Origin: Halosimplex aquaticum | Lineage (GTDB): Archaea; Halobacteriota; Halobacteria; Halobacteriales; Haloarculaceae | Length of the DNA: 64,000 nucleotides | Assembly: GCF_028747785.1 (NCBI RefSeq) | Contig: NZ_CP118158.1 | Span: 62,001 to 126,000 of the forward strand | Direction: 5' to 3' | In this document: piece by piece, positions 8,188 to 16,379 of the stretch | How positions within the stretch are numbered: position 1 is the first letter of the stretch | Layout: each line of letters begins with the position of its first letter | Made by a program: the position numbers and the translations under genes | The notes under the pieces: generated by a model | What the model was told of the DNA's origin: nothing | The model's database searches: none | What the model saw: only the letters and a program-made list of their open reading frames with translations

Positions 8188-8574
8188 TCACGGGCGAGTC
8201 AAGACGAGAGCTTCGTCGGCGTCGAGGCGAGACGTGTCGACGCCGGCGTCGGGGTCCGCGGTGCGGGCCTGCCGGTCGTGGACCGCGAGGAGCGCCGCCC
8301 GTTCCGCGCCCTCGATATCCATGTCCTCCGCGAACTCCTCCCAGACGTGGTCGGGCAGCGCCAGGTAGTACGCTCCCTCCGTCCGCCCGACCAGCGGGTC
8401 CCTGTGGAAGTAGTTGCGCCACTCGTAGACGATGTCCTCCACGCCCGGCAGGTCGCGCACGTTCGACTGGTGCGTGCGAACGAGATCAGCGAGGCGGTCC
8501 GCGGACACGCCGTGTTCGTCGGCCGCCTCGGCCAGCACCGCTTCGTCGAACGCCGCCAGTTCGTCCCTGGTCAT
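8188..8574 (-). CDS. Conserved haloarchaeal hypothetical protein
   Basis: A 128-residue soluble acidic protein I cannot assign. It begins MTRDELAAFDEAVLAEAAD, with a helical N-terminal half, then the aromatic block VYEWRNYFHRDPLVGRTEGAYYLALPDHVWEEF written over residues about 50-83, and a short disordered tail. An in-frame ATG at 8601 would add 9 Arg/Pro-rich residues, but ATG 8574 is preferred because the TATA-like TTTATAAT (8601-8608) then sits at the leaderless distance of 27-34 bp. It is divergent from the YbaK-type gene and seems to share that TATA. Confidence 0.72.
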   Translation of the reverse strand: MTRDELAAFDEAVLAEAADEHGVSADRLADLVRTHQSNVRDLPGVEDIVYEWRNYFHRDPLVGRTEGAYYLALPDHVWEEFAEDMDIEGAERAALLAVHDRQARTADPDAGVDTSRLDADEALVLTRP

Positions 8575-8600
8575 CGCGTCGAACCGACGGGGCCAGCGCA

Positions 8601-8608
8601 TTTATAAT
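8601..8608. promoter_or_regulatory. Single TATA-like element serving two divergent leaderless genes
   Basis: TTTATAAT lies 21-28 bp upstream of ATG 8629 on the plus strand and 27-34 bp upstream of ATG 8574 on the minus strand. It is the only AT-rich stretch in the 54-bp divergent gap, and being nearly palindromic it could bind TBP in both orientations. Confidence 0.6.
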
Positions 8609-8628
8609 CCCGTCGCGAAGGCTATGGT

Positions 8629-9102
8629 ATGCATCCGCGGGCAGCGGAGTTCGCGCGCTGCGCGGCCGAACTCGGCGTCGACGTGGAGATCAGGGAGTTC
8701 CCCGAGGGGACGAAGACCGCCGCGGACGCCGCCGAGGCGGTCGGCTGCGACGTGGCCCAGATCGCGAGTTCCATCGCGATGGTCGCCGACGAGTTCGTCG
8801 TCGTGGTGACGAGCGGCGCACACAGGGTGAGCGAGCGACGCCTCGCCGACCTGCGGAGCGTCTCCCCCGACGAAGTCCGGCTCGCCGAGGCGGCCGAAGT
8901 GAAGGAGACGCTCGGCTGGGCCATCGGCGGCGTCCCGCCGTTCTGCCACGAGACGATCGTCCCCGTCTACCTCGACGAGCGGCTCCTGGAATTCGAGACC
9001 GTCTGGGCCGCCGCGGGCACACCCGAAGCGGTCTTTCCGATCGCTCCCGACCGGATCGAGGACCTCGCCGACGCGACGCCGGCGGTCGTCGCCGAGGCGT
9101 GA
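8629..9102 (+). CDS. YbaK/EbsC-type aminoacyl-tRNA deacylase
   Basis: A 157-residue trans-editing domain that hydrolyses mischarged aminoacyl-tRNA (Cys-tRNA(Pro) in the best-known relatives). Family landmarks: AEAVGCDVAQIASSIAM, in which the catalytic Lys of YbaK is replaced or shifted (SSIAM in place of KSLLF), a VTSGAHRVS strand, and the GGVPPF loop (about 104-109). The full domain is present with no appended synthetase. The loss of the usual Lys suggests a distinct specificity within the superfamily. Leaderless start at 8629 from the shared TATA. Confidence 0.85.
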   Translation: MHPRAAEFARCAAELGVDVEIREFPEGTKTAADAAEAVGCDVAQIASSIAMVADEFVVVVTSGAHRVSERRLADLRSVSPDEVRLAEAAEVKETLGWAIGGVPPFCHETIVPVYLDERLLEFETVWAAAGTPEAVFPIAPDRIEDLADATPAVVAEA

Positions 9103-9175
9103 GGGAGTCCCGCTCCGGGAGGACCGCCGGCCGGGCCTCGGACCGCCCCTTCCTGCGGTCTGAGAACGGGGACAG

Positions 9176-9183
9176 TTTATAAA
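9176..9183 (+). promoter_or_regulatory. TATA box of the acyl-CoA synthetase gene
   Basis: Perfect palindromic TTTATAAA 27-34 bp before ATG 9210, the classic spacing for a leaderless haloarchaeal gene; it predicts strong expression. Confidence 0.75.
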
Positions 9184-9209
9184 CGGACACGACTCGAAGG
9201 CCGATCTAG

Positions 9210-11312
9210 ATGGGCCAGTTAGCAACGTTGTTCGAACCCGACCGGATCGCGGTGGTGGGCGCGACCGACCGCGAGGGGTCCGTCGGTCGCGCAATCACGG
9301 CGAACCTCCTCGCCGACTTCGAGGGGGACGTGGTCGCCGTCAATCCCACGAAAGACGAGGTGTTGGGTCTGGAATCCCACGACAGCGTGACAGACGTCCC
9401 CGACGTGGACGTGGCGGTCGTCGTCGTGCCCCCCTCCATCGTCCTCGACGCCATCCGCGAGGCCGGCGAGGCCGGCGTCCGCGACGTGGTCGTCATCACC
9501 GCGGGCTTCGGCGAGTCCGGCAGCGAGGGCGCCTCGCGCGAGCGGGAACTCCGCGAACTCGCCGCGGAGTTCGACCTCAACCTCGTCGGCCCCAACAGCC
9601 TCGGCGTCATGAACACCGACCTCGGCATGAACGCCACGTTCGGCCCCGAGAGCGCCCAACCGGGCTCGATATCGTTCATGAGCCAGTCGGGAGCGTTCGT
9701 CACCGCCGTCGTCGACTGGGCGAACGACCGCAACCTCGGCTTCCACAACGTCGTCTCGCTGGGCAACAAGGCCGTCCTCGACGAGAGCGACTTCGTCGCG
9801 GAGTGGGGCGACGACCCCGACACCGACGTCATCCTCGGCTACCTCGAAGACGTGGTCGATGGCCGGGCGTTCGTCGAGTCGGCCCGCGAGGTATCGCGGG
9901 AGACGCCCATCGTCGTCGTCAAGTCGGGCCGCACCGAGGCCGGCGCGTCGGCCGCCGCCTCTCACACCGGCGCCATCGCGGGCTCCGAGGCCGCCTACGA
10001 GGCCGCGCTCGACCAGGCGGGCGTGCTCCGCGTCGAGACGGTGCAGGACCTGTTCGACTTCGGGAGCATCCTCGCGGGGCAGCCCCTGCCCGAGAGCGAC
10101 GGCGTCGCCATCGTCACCAACGCCGGCGGCCCCGGCGTGATGACGACCGACGCCGTGGGCGACTCCGACCTCTCGCTGGCGTCGTTCACCGACGAGACGG
10201 TCGCGGCGTTCCAGGAAGCGCTCCCCGACGAGGCGAACGTCTACAACCCGGTGGACATCATCGGCGACGCGCCCGTCGAACGCTTCGAAGACGCGCTCGA
10301 CGTCGCGCTCGCAGATCCGAACGTCGGCGCCGCCGTCGTGCTCGCCTGTCCGACGGCCACGCTCTCGTTCGAGGCGCTCGCCGAATCCGTGGTCGACCTG
10401 CAGGCCGAGTACGAGACGCCAGTCGCGGCGACGCTCATGGGCGGTTCGTCGACGCGCGCGGCCAACGATACGCTCTCGTCGGCGGGCATCCCGACGTACT
10501 TCGACCCGGCTCGCGCCGTCAGGAGCCTCGACGCGCTCCGGGAGTACCGCGATATCAGCCGCCGGGAGTACGCGGAACCGGAGACGTTCGACGTGGACCG
10601 GGAGGCCGCCCGCGAGATCCTCGAATCGGCCGGCCGTCGCGACACCAACCGCCTCGGCGTCGAGGCGATGGGGCTGCTCGACGCCTACGGCATCCCGACG
10701 CCCGGATCCGACATCGTCGACAGCCGCTCCGACGCCGTCGATGCGGCCGAGCGGGTCGGAGCGGGCGACGAGGTCGTCATGAAGATCGTCAGCCCGGACA
10801 TCCTGCACAAGTCCGACATCGGCGGGGTCGCGGTCGGCGTCCCGCCCGAGGAGGTCGCCGACACCTACGAGGACCTAGTGACCCGGGCGCGCAACTACCA
10901 GCCCGACGCGACCATCCTCGGCGTGCAGGTCCAGGAGATGCTCGACATGGACGCGGCCGTCGAGACCATCGCCGGGATGAACCGCGACCCGCAGTTCGGG
11001 CCGCTCGTGCTGTTCGGCCTCGGCGGCATCTTCGTCGAGGTGCTCGAAGACACGACCGTCAGGGTCGCGCCCGTCAGCGAGCCGTCGGCCCGGGAGATGC
11101 TAGACGAGATCGAGGCCGCGCCGCTGTTGCGGGGCGCTCGCGGCCGCGAACCCGTCGACGAGGCGGCGGTCGTCGAGGCCATCCAGCGCCTCTCGCAGCT
11201 CGTCACCGACTTCCCCGCCATCGTCGAACTCGACATCAACCCGCTCGTCGCGACGCCGGACGGCGTCCGGGCCGTCGACGTGCGACTCACCATCGACCAG
11301 GAGGAACTATGA
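9210..11312 (+). CDS. acd: ADP-forming acetate/acyl-CoA synthetase (fused alpha-beta)
   Basis: Converts acetyl-CoA or another acyl-CoA, ADP and phosphate to the acid, CoA and ATP; in haloarchaea this is the main acetate-producing, energy-conserving step. The 700 residues carry in order a CoA-binding Rossmann domain (AVVGATDREGSVGRA, 14-28), two succinyl-CoA-ligase-like domains with the phosphorylated His252 in SHTGAIAGS, and a C-terminal ATP-grasp domain (about 480-700, with VVMKIVSPDILHKSD and GLGGIFVEV). Bacterial/pyrococcal enzymes split these over two genes; haloarchaeal enzymes are fused like this. The stop overlaps the start of the next gene by 4 bp (ATGA). Branched-chain or propionyl specificity is equally possible. 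Confidence 0.93.
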   Translation: MGQLATLFEPDRIAVVGATDREGSVGRAITANLLADFEGDVVAVNPTKDEVLGLESHDSVTDVPDVDVAVVVVPPSIVLDAIREAGEAGVRDVVVITAGFGESGSEGASRERELRELAAEFDLNLVGPNSLGVMNTDLGMNATFGPESAQPGSISFMSQSGAFVTAVVDWANDRNLGFHNVVSLGNKAVLDESDFVAEWGDDPDTDVILGYLEDVVDGRAFVESAREVSRETPIVVVKSGRTEAGASAAASHTGAIAGSEAAYEAALDQAGVLRVETVQDLFDFGSILAGQPLPESDGVAIVTNAGGPGVMTTDAVGDSDLSLASFTDETVAAFQEALPDEANVYNPVDIIGDAPVERFEDALDVALADPNVGAAVVLACPTATLSFEALAESVVDLQAEYETPVAATLMGGSSTRAANDTLSSAGIPTYFDPARAVRSLDALREYRDISRREYAEPETFDVDREAAREILESAGRRDTNRLGVEAMGLLDAYGIPTPGSDIVDSRSDAVDAAERVGAGDEVVMKIVSPDILHKSDIGGVAVGVPPEEVADTYEDLVTRARNYQPDATILGVQVQEMLDMDAAVETIAGMNRDPQFGPLVLFGLGGIFVEVLEDTTVRVAPVSEPSAREMLDEIEAAPLLRGARGREPVDEAAVVEAIQRLSQLVTDFPAIVELDINPLVATPDGVRAVDVRLTIDQEEL

Positions 11313-12373
11313 AACCCATTTTCGTCACGTCCACCGGAGAAGGCACCGGCAAGACAGCCATCGCGATCGCCGTCGCGAAACTCGCTCAAGAGGAGGGCCT
11401 CGACGTCGGCTACTTCAAGCCGAAGGGCACCCGCCTGAAGAGCCCCGTCGGGAAGACCCGCGACGAGGACCCGATCCTCGCCAAGGAGGTACTCGGCATC
11501 GAGGACGACCTCGCGGACCTCGAACCGGTGGTGTACTCGCCGGCGTTCATCGAGGAGGCGATCCGGGGCAACCGCGACGAGGACGTGCGCGAGCGCGTCC
11601 GCGAGCACTACGACGCCCTCGCCGAGGAGTACGACCTCGTCGTAATCGAAGGGGGCGGCCGACTGGAGACGGGCGGCATCGTCGGCCTGACGGACCCCGA
11701 CGTGGCCGAACTGCTCGACGCGCGGACGGTCCTCGTCGGCGGCTACGCCAACCCCGCCGACGTGGACGGGGTGCTCGCGGCCGCGCAGCAGTTCGAGGGC
11801 CACCTCGCGGGCGTCCTCTTCAACGCCGTCGCCGACGGGAACTTCGAGTCGCTGAACACCGACGTCGTCCCGTTCCTGGAGACCCGCGACATCGCGGTGC
11901 TCGGGATCGTCCCGCGCGTCCAGGACCTGGCCGGGGTCACCGTCGCCGACCTGGCGGACTCGATCGGCGCCGAACTGCTCAACCCCGAGGCGTCGACCGA
12001 CGGCTTCGTCGAGCGCTTCGCCGTCGGCGCGATGGGCAGCGACGCCGCCCTGCGTCACTTCCGGCGCATGCGCAACGCCGCCATGGTCACCGGCGGCGAC
12101 CGCGCGGAGATACAGGCCGCCGCCCTCGAAGCGCCGGGCATCGAGTGCATCGTCCTCACGGGCGGGCTCAGACCGTCGGGAGCCATCCTCGGCAAGGCCG
12201 CCGAGGCCGACGTGCCGGTCCTGCTCGTCCAGTCGGACACGAAGGTCACCGTCGACCGCCTCGAAGACGTGCTGAGCACCGGTCGCACCCGCGACCCCGA
12301 GACCGTCGACCGCATGGTCGGGCTCCTCTCGGACCACGCCGACCTCGCTGCGCTCCTCGAAAGCGGCGATTAA
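11309..12373 (+). CDS. Phosphotransacetylase N-terminal-like P-loop/DRTGG protein
   Basis: A 354-residue protein with an N-terminal dethiobiotin-synthetase-like P-loop domain (GEGTGKTAIA at 10-19; VVIEGGG near 110) and a C-terminal DRTGG domain (about 215-320). These are exactly the non-catalytic N-terminal domains of long bacterial phosphotransacetylases; the catalytic PTA domain is absent, so acetyl-phosphate chemistry is not expected. It is translationally coupled to the ADP-forming synthetase, which suggests a sensing or regulatory role on acyl-CoA/acetate flux. Family members are usually annotated 'phosphotransacetylase family protein'. True ligand unknown. Confidence 0.85.
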   Translation: MKPIFVTSTGEGTGKTAIAIAVAKLAQEEGLDVGYFKPKGTRLKSPVGKTRDEDPILAKEVLGIEDDLADLEPVVYSPAFIEEAIRGNRDEDVRERVREHYDALAEEYDLVVIEGGGRLETGGIVGLTDPDVAELLDARTVLVGGYANPADVDGVLAAAQQFEGHLAGVLFNAVADGNFESLNTDVVPFLETRDIAVLGIVPRVQDLAGVTVADLADSIGAELLNPEASTDGFVERFAVGAMGSDAALRHFRRMRNAAMVTGGDRAEIQAAALEAPGIECIVLTGGLRPSGAILGKAAEADVPVLLVQSDTKVTVDRLEDVLSTGRTRDPETVDRMVGLLSDHADLAALLESGD

Positions 12374-12628
12374 CGGCCGACGGCGCCGCGATCGAACCCT
12401 CGCGCTCGTCACGCGGGTAGCGTCCCTATTCCGAGTTTCAGACGGCGATAGCGCCGCGCTACCGCGCTCAAAGACCCGTTTAGCGCTAGAACGATTTACC
12501 CCACTTATGTGGCGAAATGCGCTCGTTCCGATGGAGCCAGTTGGCTCCGTAGTGTCACACGCCGGGGCTCACGCCCCACCGTTCCCTTTATACCCCTACC
12601 CGGACGGCGGTCCGCCGCCGACCGCTCG
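12374..12628. other. Hairpin-rich convergent intergenic region
   Basis: 255 bp between the converging stops of the DRTGG gene and bioD. It contains a nested structure at about 12411-12470 (outer arms around GTAGCG and CGCTAC, inner arms CGGCG and CGCCG with loop ATAG), then CCAC-TTAT-GTGG (12501-12512), GGAGCC-AGTT-GGCTCC (12533-12548) and GGGGC-TCAC-GCCCC (12564-12577). Two AT-rich spots (12492-12498 and 12586-12593) could be promoters of a non-coding RNA. No convincing ORF. Confidence 0.6.
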
Positions 12629-13333
12629 TCACGTGCCCGGAACGGCGTCGTTCGGGAGTCGCTCCCGGACGCCGGCGACCGCTGCCCGCGGAACTTCGAG
12701 CGACAGCGGCGGGAGCGTCCACACCGGACAGCCGGTCATCTCCCGAAGCGTCTCCGGATTCGTGCGTTCGGCGACCGACGCGCCCTCGTACTCGTTGAGG
12801 AGTATCCCGTGGACGCGACACCCGCGGCGTTCGAGCGCCTCGACCGTGAGCGCCGAGTGATTGAGCGTCCCCAGCCCGGACCGTGCGACGACCAGCGCGG
12901 GAACGTCCAGGTCGGCGATCAGGTCGACGACCTCGGCGTCCCCGGCCAGCGGGACCCGGAGCCCGCCGATCCCCTCGACGACGCCGACCGGTGTGTCGGC
13001 GAGCGCGTCTTCGCAGCCCCCGCGGATGCGTTCGTACGAGAGATCCACGTCCTCCCGATCCGCGGCGACCGCCGGTGCCAGCGGAGGTTCAAGCCGTTCG
13101 AGGCAGATCGCGGCGTCGTCGCTCCCGCAGGCCTCGGCGACGAACCCCGCATCGTCGTCCGGCGGATAACCAGTCTGGACCGGTTTGACCGCGCGGGCCG
13201 CGACACCCGAATCGCGGAGCCACCCGACCAGACCGGCGGTCACGACTGTCTTCCCGACGCCCGTGTCGGTCCCGACGACGGCGAAGTCCGTCACGTCGTC
13301 CGCCGACAGGTCGTCGGCACTCGGGGCCGTCAC
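12629..13333 (-). CDS. bioD: Dethiobiotin synthase
   Basis: ATP-dependent ring closure of 7,8-diaminopelargonate with CO2 to dethiobiotin. The 234 residues start at GTG 13333, which overlaps the bioF stop (GTGA, 13330-13333). P-loop GTDTGVGKT is at 21-29, the substrate-binding VKPVQTG near 45-51, and EGIGGLRVPL near 118-127. Residues 1-14 are a short acidic extension. Being coupled downstream of bioF makes a bioF-bioD operon transcribed leftward. The downstream region is hairpin rich. Confidence 0.93.
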   Translation of the reverse strand: MTAPSADDLSADDVTDFAVVGTDTGVGKTVVTAGLVGWLRDSGVAARAVKPVQTGYPPDDDAGFVAEACGSDDAAICLERLEPPLAPAVAADREDVDLSYERIRGGCEDALADTPVGVVEGIGGLRVPLAGDAEVVDLIADLDVPALVVARSGLGTLNHSALTVEALERRGCRVHGILLNEYEGASVAERTNPETLREMTGCPVWTLPPLSLEVPRAAVAGVRERLPNDAVPGT

Positions 13334-14541
13334 AGCACACCGACCTCCCGTCCGGCGGTCTCGAAGGCCTCCAGACAGCGGTCGACCGCGGCGGCGGAGT
13401 GGGTCGCCGTCGGCGCGACCCGGATACGGGCCGTGCCCTCGGGGACGGTCGGCGGCCGGATCGCCGGTGCGACGATACCCGACTCGGCGAGCCGGTCCCC
13501 GAGCGCGAGGGCGTCGTCGCGGTCGCCGACGAGGACGGGGAGGACCTGCGTCTCGCCGAGCACCTCGTAGCCCATCGCTTCGAGGCCGGCGCGGAGCGTC
13601 TCGACAGTCTCCCAGAGGCGCTCGGGGCGGTCGGTCTCGCGGGCGATCCGGAGAGACTCGCGCGCCGCGCCGGCGGCGGGCGGGGCGAGCCCGGTCGAGA
13701 ATACGAACGACCGGGCGGCGTTGAGGAGGTACTCGACCAGCGCCTCGTCGCCGGCGACGTAGCCGCCCTGGCTCGCCAGGGCCTTCGAGAGCGTCCCGAG
13801 TTGCACGTCGACGCGGTCGGACAGCCCCTCGCGCTGGACGACGCCGCCGCCGTCGCCGAACAGCCCGGTCGCGTGGGCCTCGTCGACCATCACCCACGCG
13901 CCGAACTCGTCGGCGACGTCGCAGACGGCCGCAAGCGGTGCCACGTCGCCGTCCATCGAGAACACGGAGTCCGTGACGACGAGCCAGTCCTCCTCGGCTC
14001 CGCTGTCGAGCGAGCCGGCCGCTCGCTGGGCCAGCTTCGCGCGGAGGTCGTCGGGGTCTGCGTGGTCGTAGACGACCGTCTCGTCCGCGCCGATGCGGCA
14101 GCCGTCGACGATGCTCGCGTGGTTCAGTTCGTCGGAGAAGACCACGTCGGGCGCGAGCGCGTCGATAGTTCCGACGTTCGCGGCGTAGCCGGAGGAGAAG
14201 ACGAGCGCGCGCTCGGCCCCCTTGCAGTCGGCCAGGTCGCGTTCGAGCGCGCGGTGGAGACCCGTGTCGCCGGTCACGAGCCGCGAGGCGCCGGCGCCGG
14301 TGCCGACCGAGCGGGCGGCGAGTTCGGCCGCCCGCTGGACCCGGCGGTCGCCGGTGAGTCCGAGGTAGTCGTTCGAGGCGAACACGAGCGACTCCGCGCC
14401 GTAGTCGGGCGCGTCGCCGCGCGGATCGTCGGCGAACCGGGCGCGCGCCCCGACGGTCTCGGCCGGTCTGAGGTCGCGGCGGAGCCCCGCCCGTTCGCGT
14501 TCGCGCAACCGCGCTTCGAGGTCGAACCCGCGGTCGGTCAT
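13330..14541 (-). CDS. bioF: 8-amino-7-oxononanoate synthase
   Basis: PLP enzyme that condenses pimeloyl-CoA/ACP with alanine, the first biotin-ring step. 403 residues of the alpha-oxoamine synthase family: FASNDYLGL (55-62), H141 in NHASIVDG stacking PLP, DEAHATG (220-226), and the Schiff-base Lys253 in GTLSKALASQGG. ATG 14541 (MTDRGFDLEARL) is chosen; upstream sequence in frame is Arg-rich and out of character. Related 2-amino-3-ketobutyrate ligase is excluded by pairing with bioD. bioA (diaminopelargonate aminotransferase) is not adjacent nor elsewhere in the window. Confidence 0.92.
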   Translation of the reverse strand: MTDRGFDLEARLRERERAGLRRDLRPAETVGARARFADDPRGDAPDYGAESLVFASNDYLGLTGDRRVQRAAELAARSVGTGAGASRLVTGDTGLHRALERDLADCKGAERALVFSSGYAANVGTIDALAPDVVFSDELNHASIVDGCRIGADETVVYDHADPDDLRAKLAQRAAGSLDSGAEEDWLVVTDSVFSMDGDVAPLAAVCDVADEFGAWVMVDEAHATGLFGDGGGVVQREGLSDRVDVQLGTLSKALASQGGYVAGDEALVEYLLNAARSFVFSTGLAPPAAGAARESLRIARETDRPERLWETVETLRAGLEAMGYEVLGETQVLPVLVGDRDDALALGDRLAESGIVAPAIRPPTVPEGTARIRVAPTATHSAAAVDRCLEAFETAGREVGVL

Positions 14542-14606
14542 ACCAGTTCCCGCGCCCGGGCGGGCCCTCGTCCTTTCGGTTCCATCGGACGTTCGACCGC
14601 CGGCCC

Positions 14607-15206
14607 TCACTCCCCGAGATACGAGACGAAGACCAGCCCGTCGGTCTTCAGTTCGTACGCGACGTCGGTCTCCAGCCGGTTGTAGTCGAACGGCTCGGTG
14701 ACGAGGTGGTAGCCGTTCGGCGTCTCGCGTTCCAGCGAGACGGTCGTGTGCTCGGCGAGTCGCGACCGCAGGCGGTCGCGGTCCGCCGCGGTCGCGTCGT
14801 CGAGGTCGAAGAGGAAGTTCGTCTCGTCGCGGGAGCCGTCCGACTGGAGCGTCGACAGGAACTCGCGGTCGACCCGCTTGAACTTGCCGCGGACGCCCTC
14901 GTCGCCGTGGATCCGTCCCTCGATCCAGTCGTCCAGCGACCGCTTGAGTTCGAACGTCGCGCCGAGCGCGTCCCGGGCGTTCACCGTGAGATAGAGGCGA
15001 TGGTGCGCGTCGAACCGGCTCGCCGCGTGGGCCAGTTCGTCCGCCGTTGCGGCCAGGTCGCCCTCGGCCTCGACGACCCGTCGGAACGTCGGCGAGTCGC
15101 CGCTGGGGCGGTCTTCGTTCTCCTTCGCCCGGGCGATGGCCAACAGGAGGTACACCCTGTCCCCGCCGAACTCGCAGTACTCCTCGAACGGCGCCAGATC
15201 GACCAT
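14607..15206 (-). CDS. Uncharacterised protein with primase-like DxD and GYH motifs
   Basis: A 199-residue protein with no name I can give. It has a helical N-terminal half, then LYLTVNARDALGA (71-83), NFLFDLDDA (130-138) and TPNGYHLVTEPFDY (162-175), ending KTDGLVFVSYLGE. Asp134/Asp136 in a hydrophobic strand followed about 30 residues later by a Gly-Tyr-His strand resembles motifs I and II of archaeo-eukaryotic primases; compare FDLDAD and GGRGYH in the PriS of this same window. A third acidic strand residue would be Asp189. It lies 65 bp upstream of bioF on the same strand and may be cotranscribed. Nucleotidyltransferase activity is only a hypothesis. Confidence 0.7.
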   Translation of the reverse strand: MVDLAPFEEYCEFGGDRVYLLLAIARAKENEDRPSGDSPTFRRVVEAEGDLAATADELAHAASRFDAHHRLYLTVNARDALGATFELKRSLDDWIEGRIHGDEGVRGKFKRVDREFLSTLQSDGSRDETNFLFDLDDATAADRDRLRSRLAEHTTVSLERETPNGYHLVTEPFDYNRLETDVAYELKTDGLVFVSYLGE

Positions 15207-15340
15207 ACCGTCGACACGGAGGCCCGGCGGGATAAACGCTGAGTCCGTCCCTCGGGGTGGGACTGGTGTTCACTCGGCGGACGGCCCGCGAGCGATCGAA
15301 CGGGTGGTCTGAGGACTGGTCGGGCGACGAAGCCTCCGGG

Positions 15341-16168
15341 TCAGCCGTCGGTCTCCGCGTCGATCTCGTCGTCCAGGTCGATGTTCTCCTGCAGGTGGAA
15401 TGTCAGGACGCGTTCGGCGAAGGTGGCGAAGCCGTGGTCGACCCCGTCGCTCCAGGCGGCTGTCTCGTTCGGGACTCCCGGCAGTTCCTCCTCGTGGATC
15501 GCGCTGACCAGTACCGGGTTCCGGTCGACGAGGAGGACGCGCCCGACGCGCCCGACGCGGGGCGAGCCACCCGTCTCGGTGAACCACTCGATCAGGTCGG
15601 TCGAGAAGACGGTGGCGTCCATCTGGGCGCTCTCGACGTGCTGGCGGACGTCTCCGGAGCACGTTCCGACGTAGACGGCGACGCCGCGCTCGCTGGCCGC
15701 TTCGAGCGCGGCGACGGTGTCCTCGTCGAACAGGTCAGGATCCATCACCAGCAGCAGTATCTCGTCGGTCGCCTCCGAGAGGAGGTCGACGACCCGCCCC
15801 GTGACCTGCTCGTGCGTGTTGATCGCCCAGACCGCCTGCTCGGCCTTCTTGTAGGTCGGTTCCAGCTGGCGAAGCGTGCGCTCGACGGAGTCGAAGTACG
15901 ACTCGTACTCCGTCCGGAGCAGTTCGATGGCGGTCTCGATCGAGACGCTCTGGTACTGCCGGGGCTCGGCCTCGTGCAGTTCGACGAGTCCCCGCCGCTG
16001 CAGTCGCTCCATCGTCTCGTAGACCCGCGACCGCGGGATGTCGGCCACCTGCCCGATCTCCTTGGCCGTCCCGTGGGGGAGCTGTGCGAGCGCGACGAAA
16101 CAGCGCGCCTCGTACTCCGTGAGCCCGAGGTTCTCCAGCGCGTCGATCGCTTCCTGGGCGTCTTGCAT
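15341..16168 (-). CDS. TrmB-family transcriptional regulator
   Basis: A 275-residue regulator. Residues 1-75 are the TrmB winged helix (NLGLTEYEARCFVAL, then IPRSRVYETMERLQRRGLVEL); residues 80-115 form a coiled coil; the C-terminal domain (120-260) is a phospholipase-D-like/effector domain with ILLLVMDPDLFDEDTV and DATVFSTDLIEWF. Haloarchaeal members without a maltose-type domain respond to unknown effectors; possible targets are the adjacent biotin genes or a sugar gene elsewhere. It stands alone with 130-210 bp gaps on both sides. Confidence 0.9.
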   Translation of the reverse strand: MQDAQEAIDALENLGLTEYEARCFVALAQLPHGTAKEIGQVADIPRSRVYETMERLQRRGLVELHEAEPRQYQSVSIETAIELLRTEYESYFDSVERTLRQLEPTYKKAEQAVWAINTHEQVTGRVVDLLSEATDEILLLVMDPDLFDEDTVAALEAASERGVAVYVGTCSGDVRQHVESAQMDATVFSTDLIEWFTETGGSPRVGRVGRVLLVDRNPVLVSAIHEEELPGVPNETAAWSDGVDHGFATFAERVLTFHLQENIDLDDEIDAETDG

Positions 16169-16289
16169 GCCGTCCCAACGGTGTACGGCTCCGACGCGGG
16201 AGTACCTTTGCGTCCGCCCCCGGCCGGTCAGCGCCTGTTACTCGCCGAGGAACACCACCCGTTGTGTTCCCTCGCGAGTCCGACGCCGC

Positions 16290-16297
16290 TTATATAC
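16290..16297 (+). promoter_or_regulatory. TATA-like element upstream of the small winged-helix gene
   Basis: TTATATAC, the best TATA match in the 211-bp divergent gap. The next plus-strand ATG is at 16380, implying a leader of about 60 nt, unusual for haloarchaea; alternatively it serves an RNA or a start I have missed. Confidence 0.45.
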
Positions 16298-16379
16298 GTC
16301 AACGGGATACGGGACGTAGAGTCAGGCCGTCCCCGATGCCGAACGGTGCCCCGGCGGACGCGACCGCTCCCCGTGATAG

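Noticed and set aside
9803-12373. Long frame covering most of the synthetase gene in another phase
   Set aside because: Arg/Gly/Pro-rich nonsense until it enters the real DRTGG gene at 11309.
10895-12412. Minus-strand 505-residue frame opposite the DRTGG gene
   Set aside because: Shadow composition (Val, Arg, Asp, Gly repeats), no motif, opposite a recognised gene.
12587-12628. Plus-strand gene after the TTTATACC box
   Set aside because: The open frames there are shadows of bioD; at most a non-coding RNA, which I cannot support.
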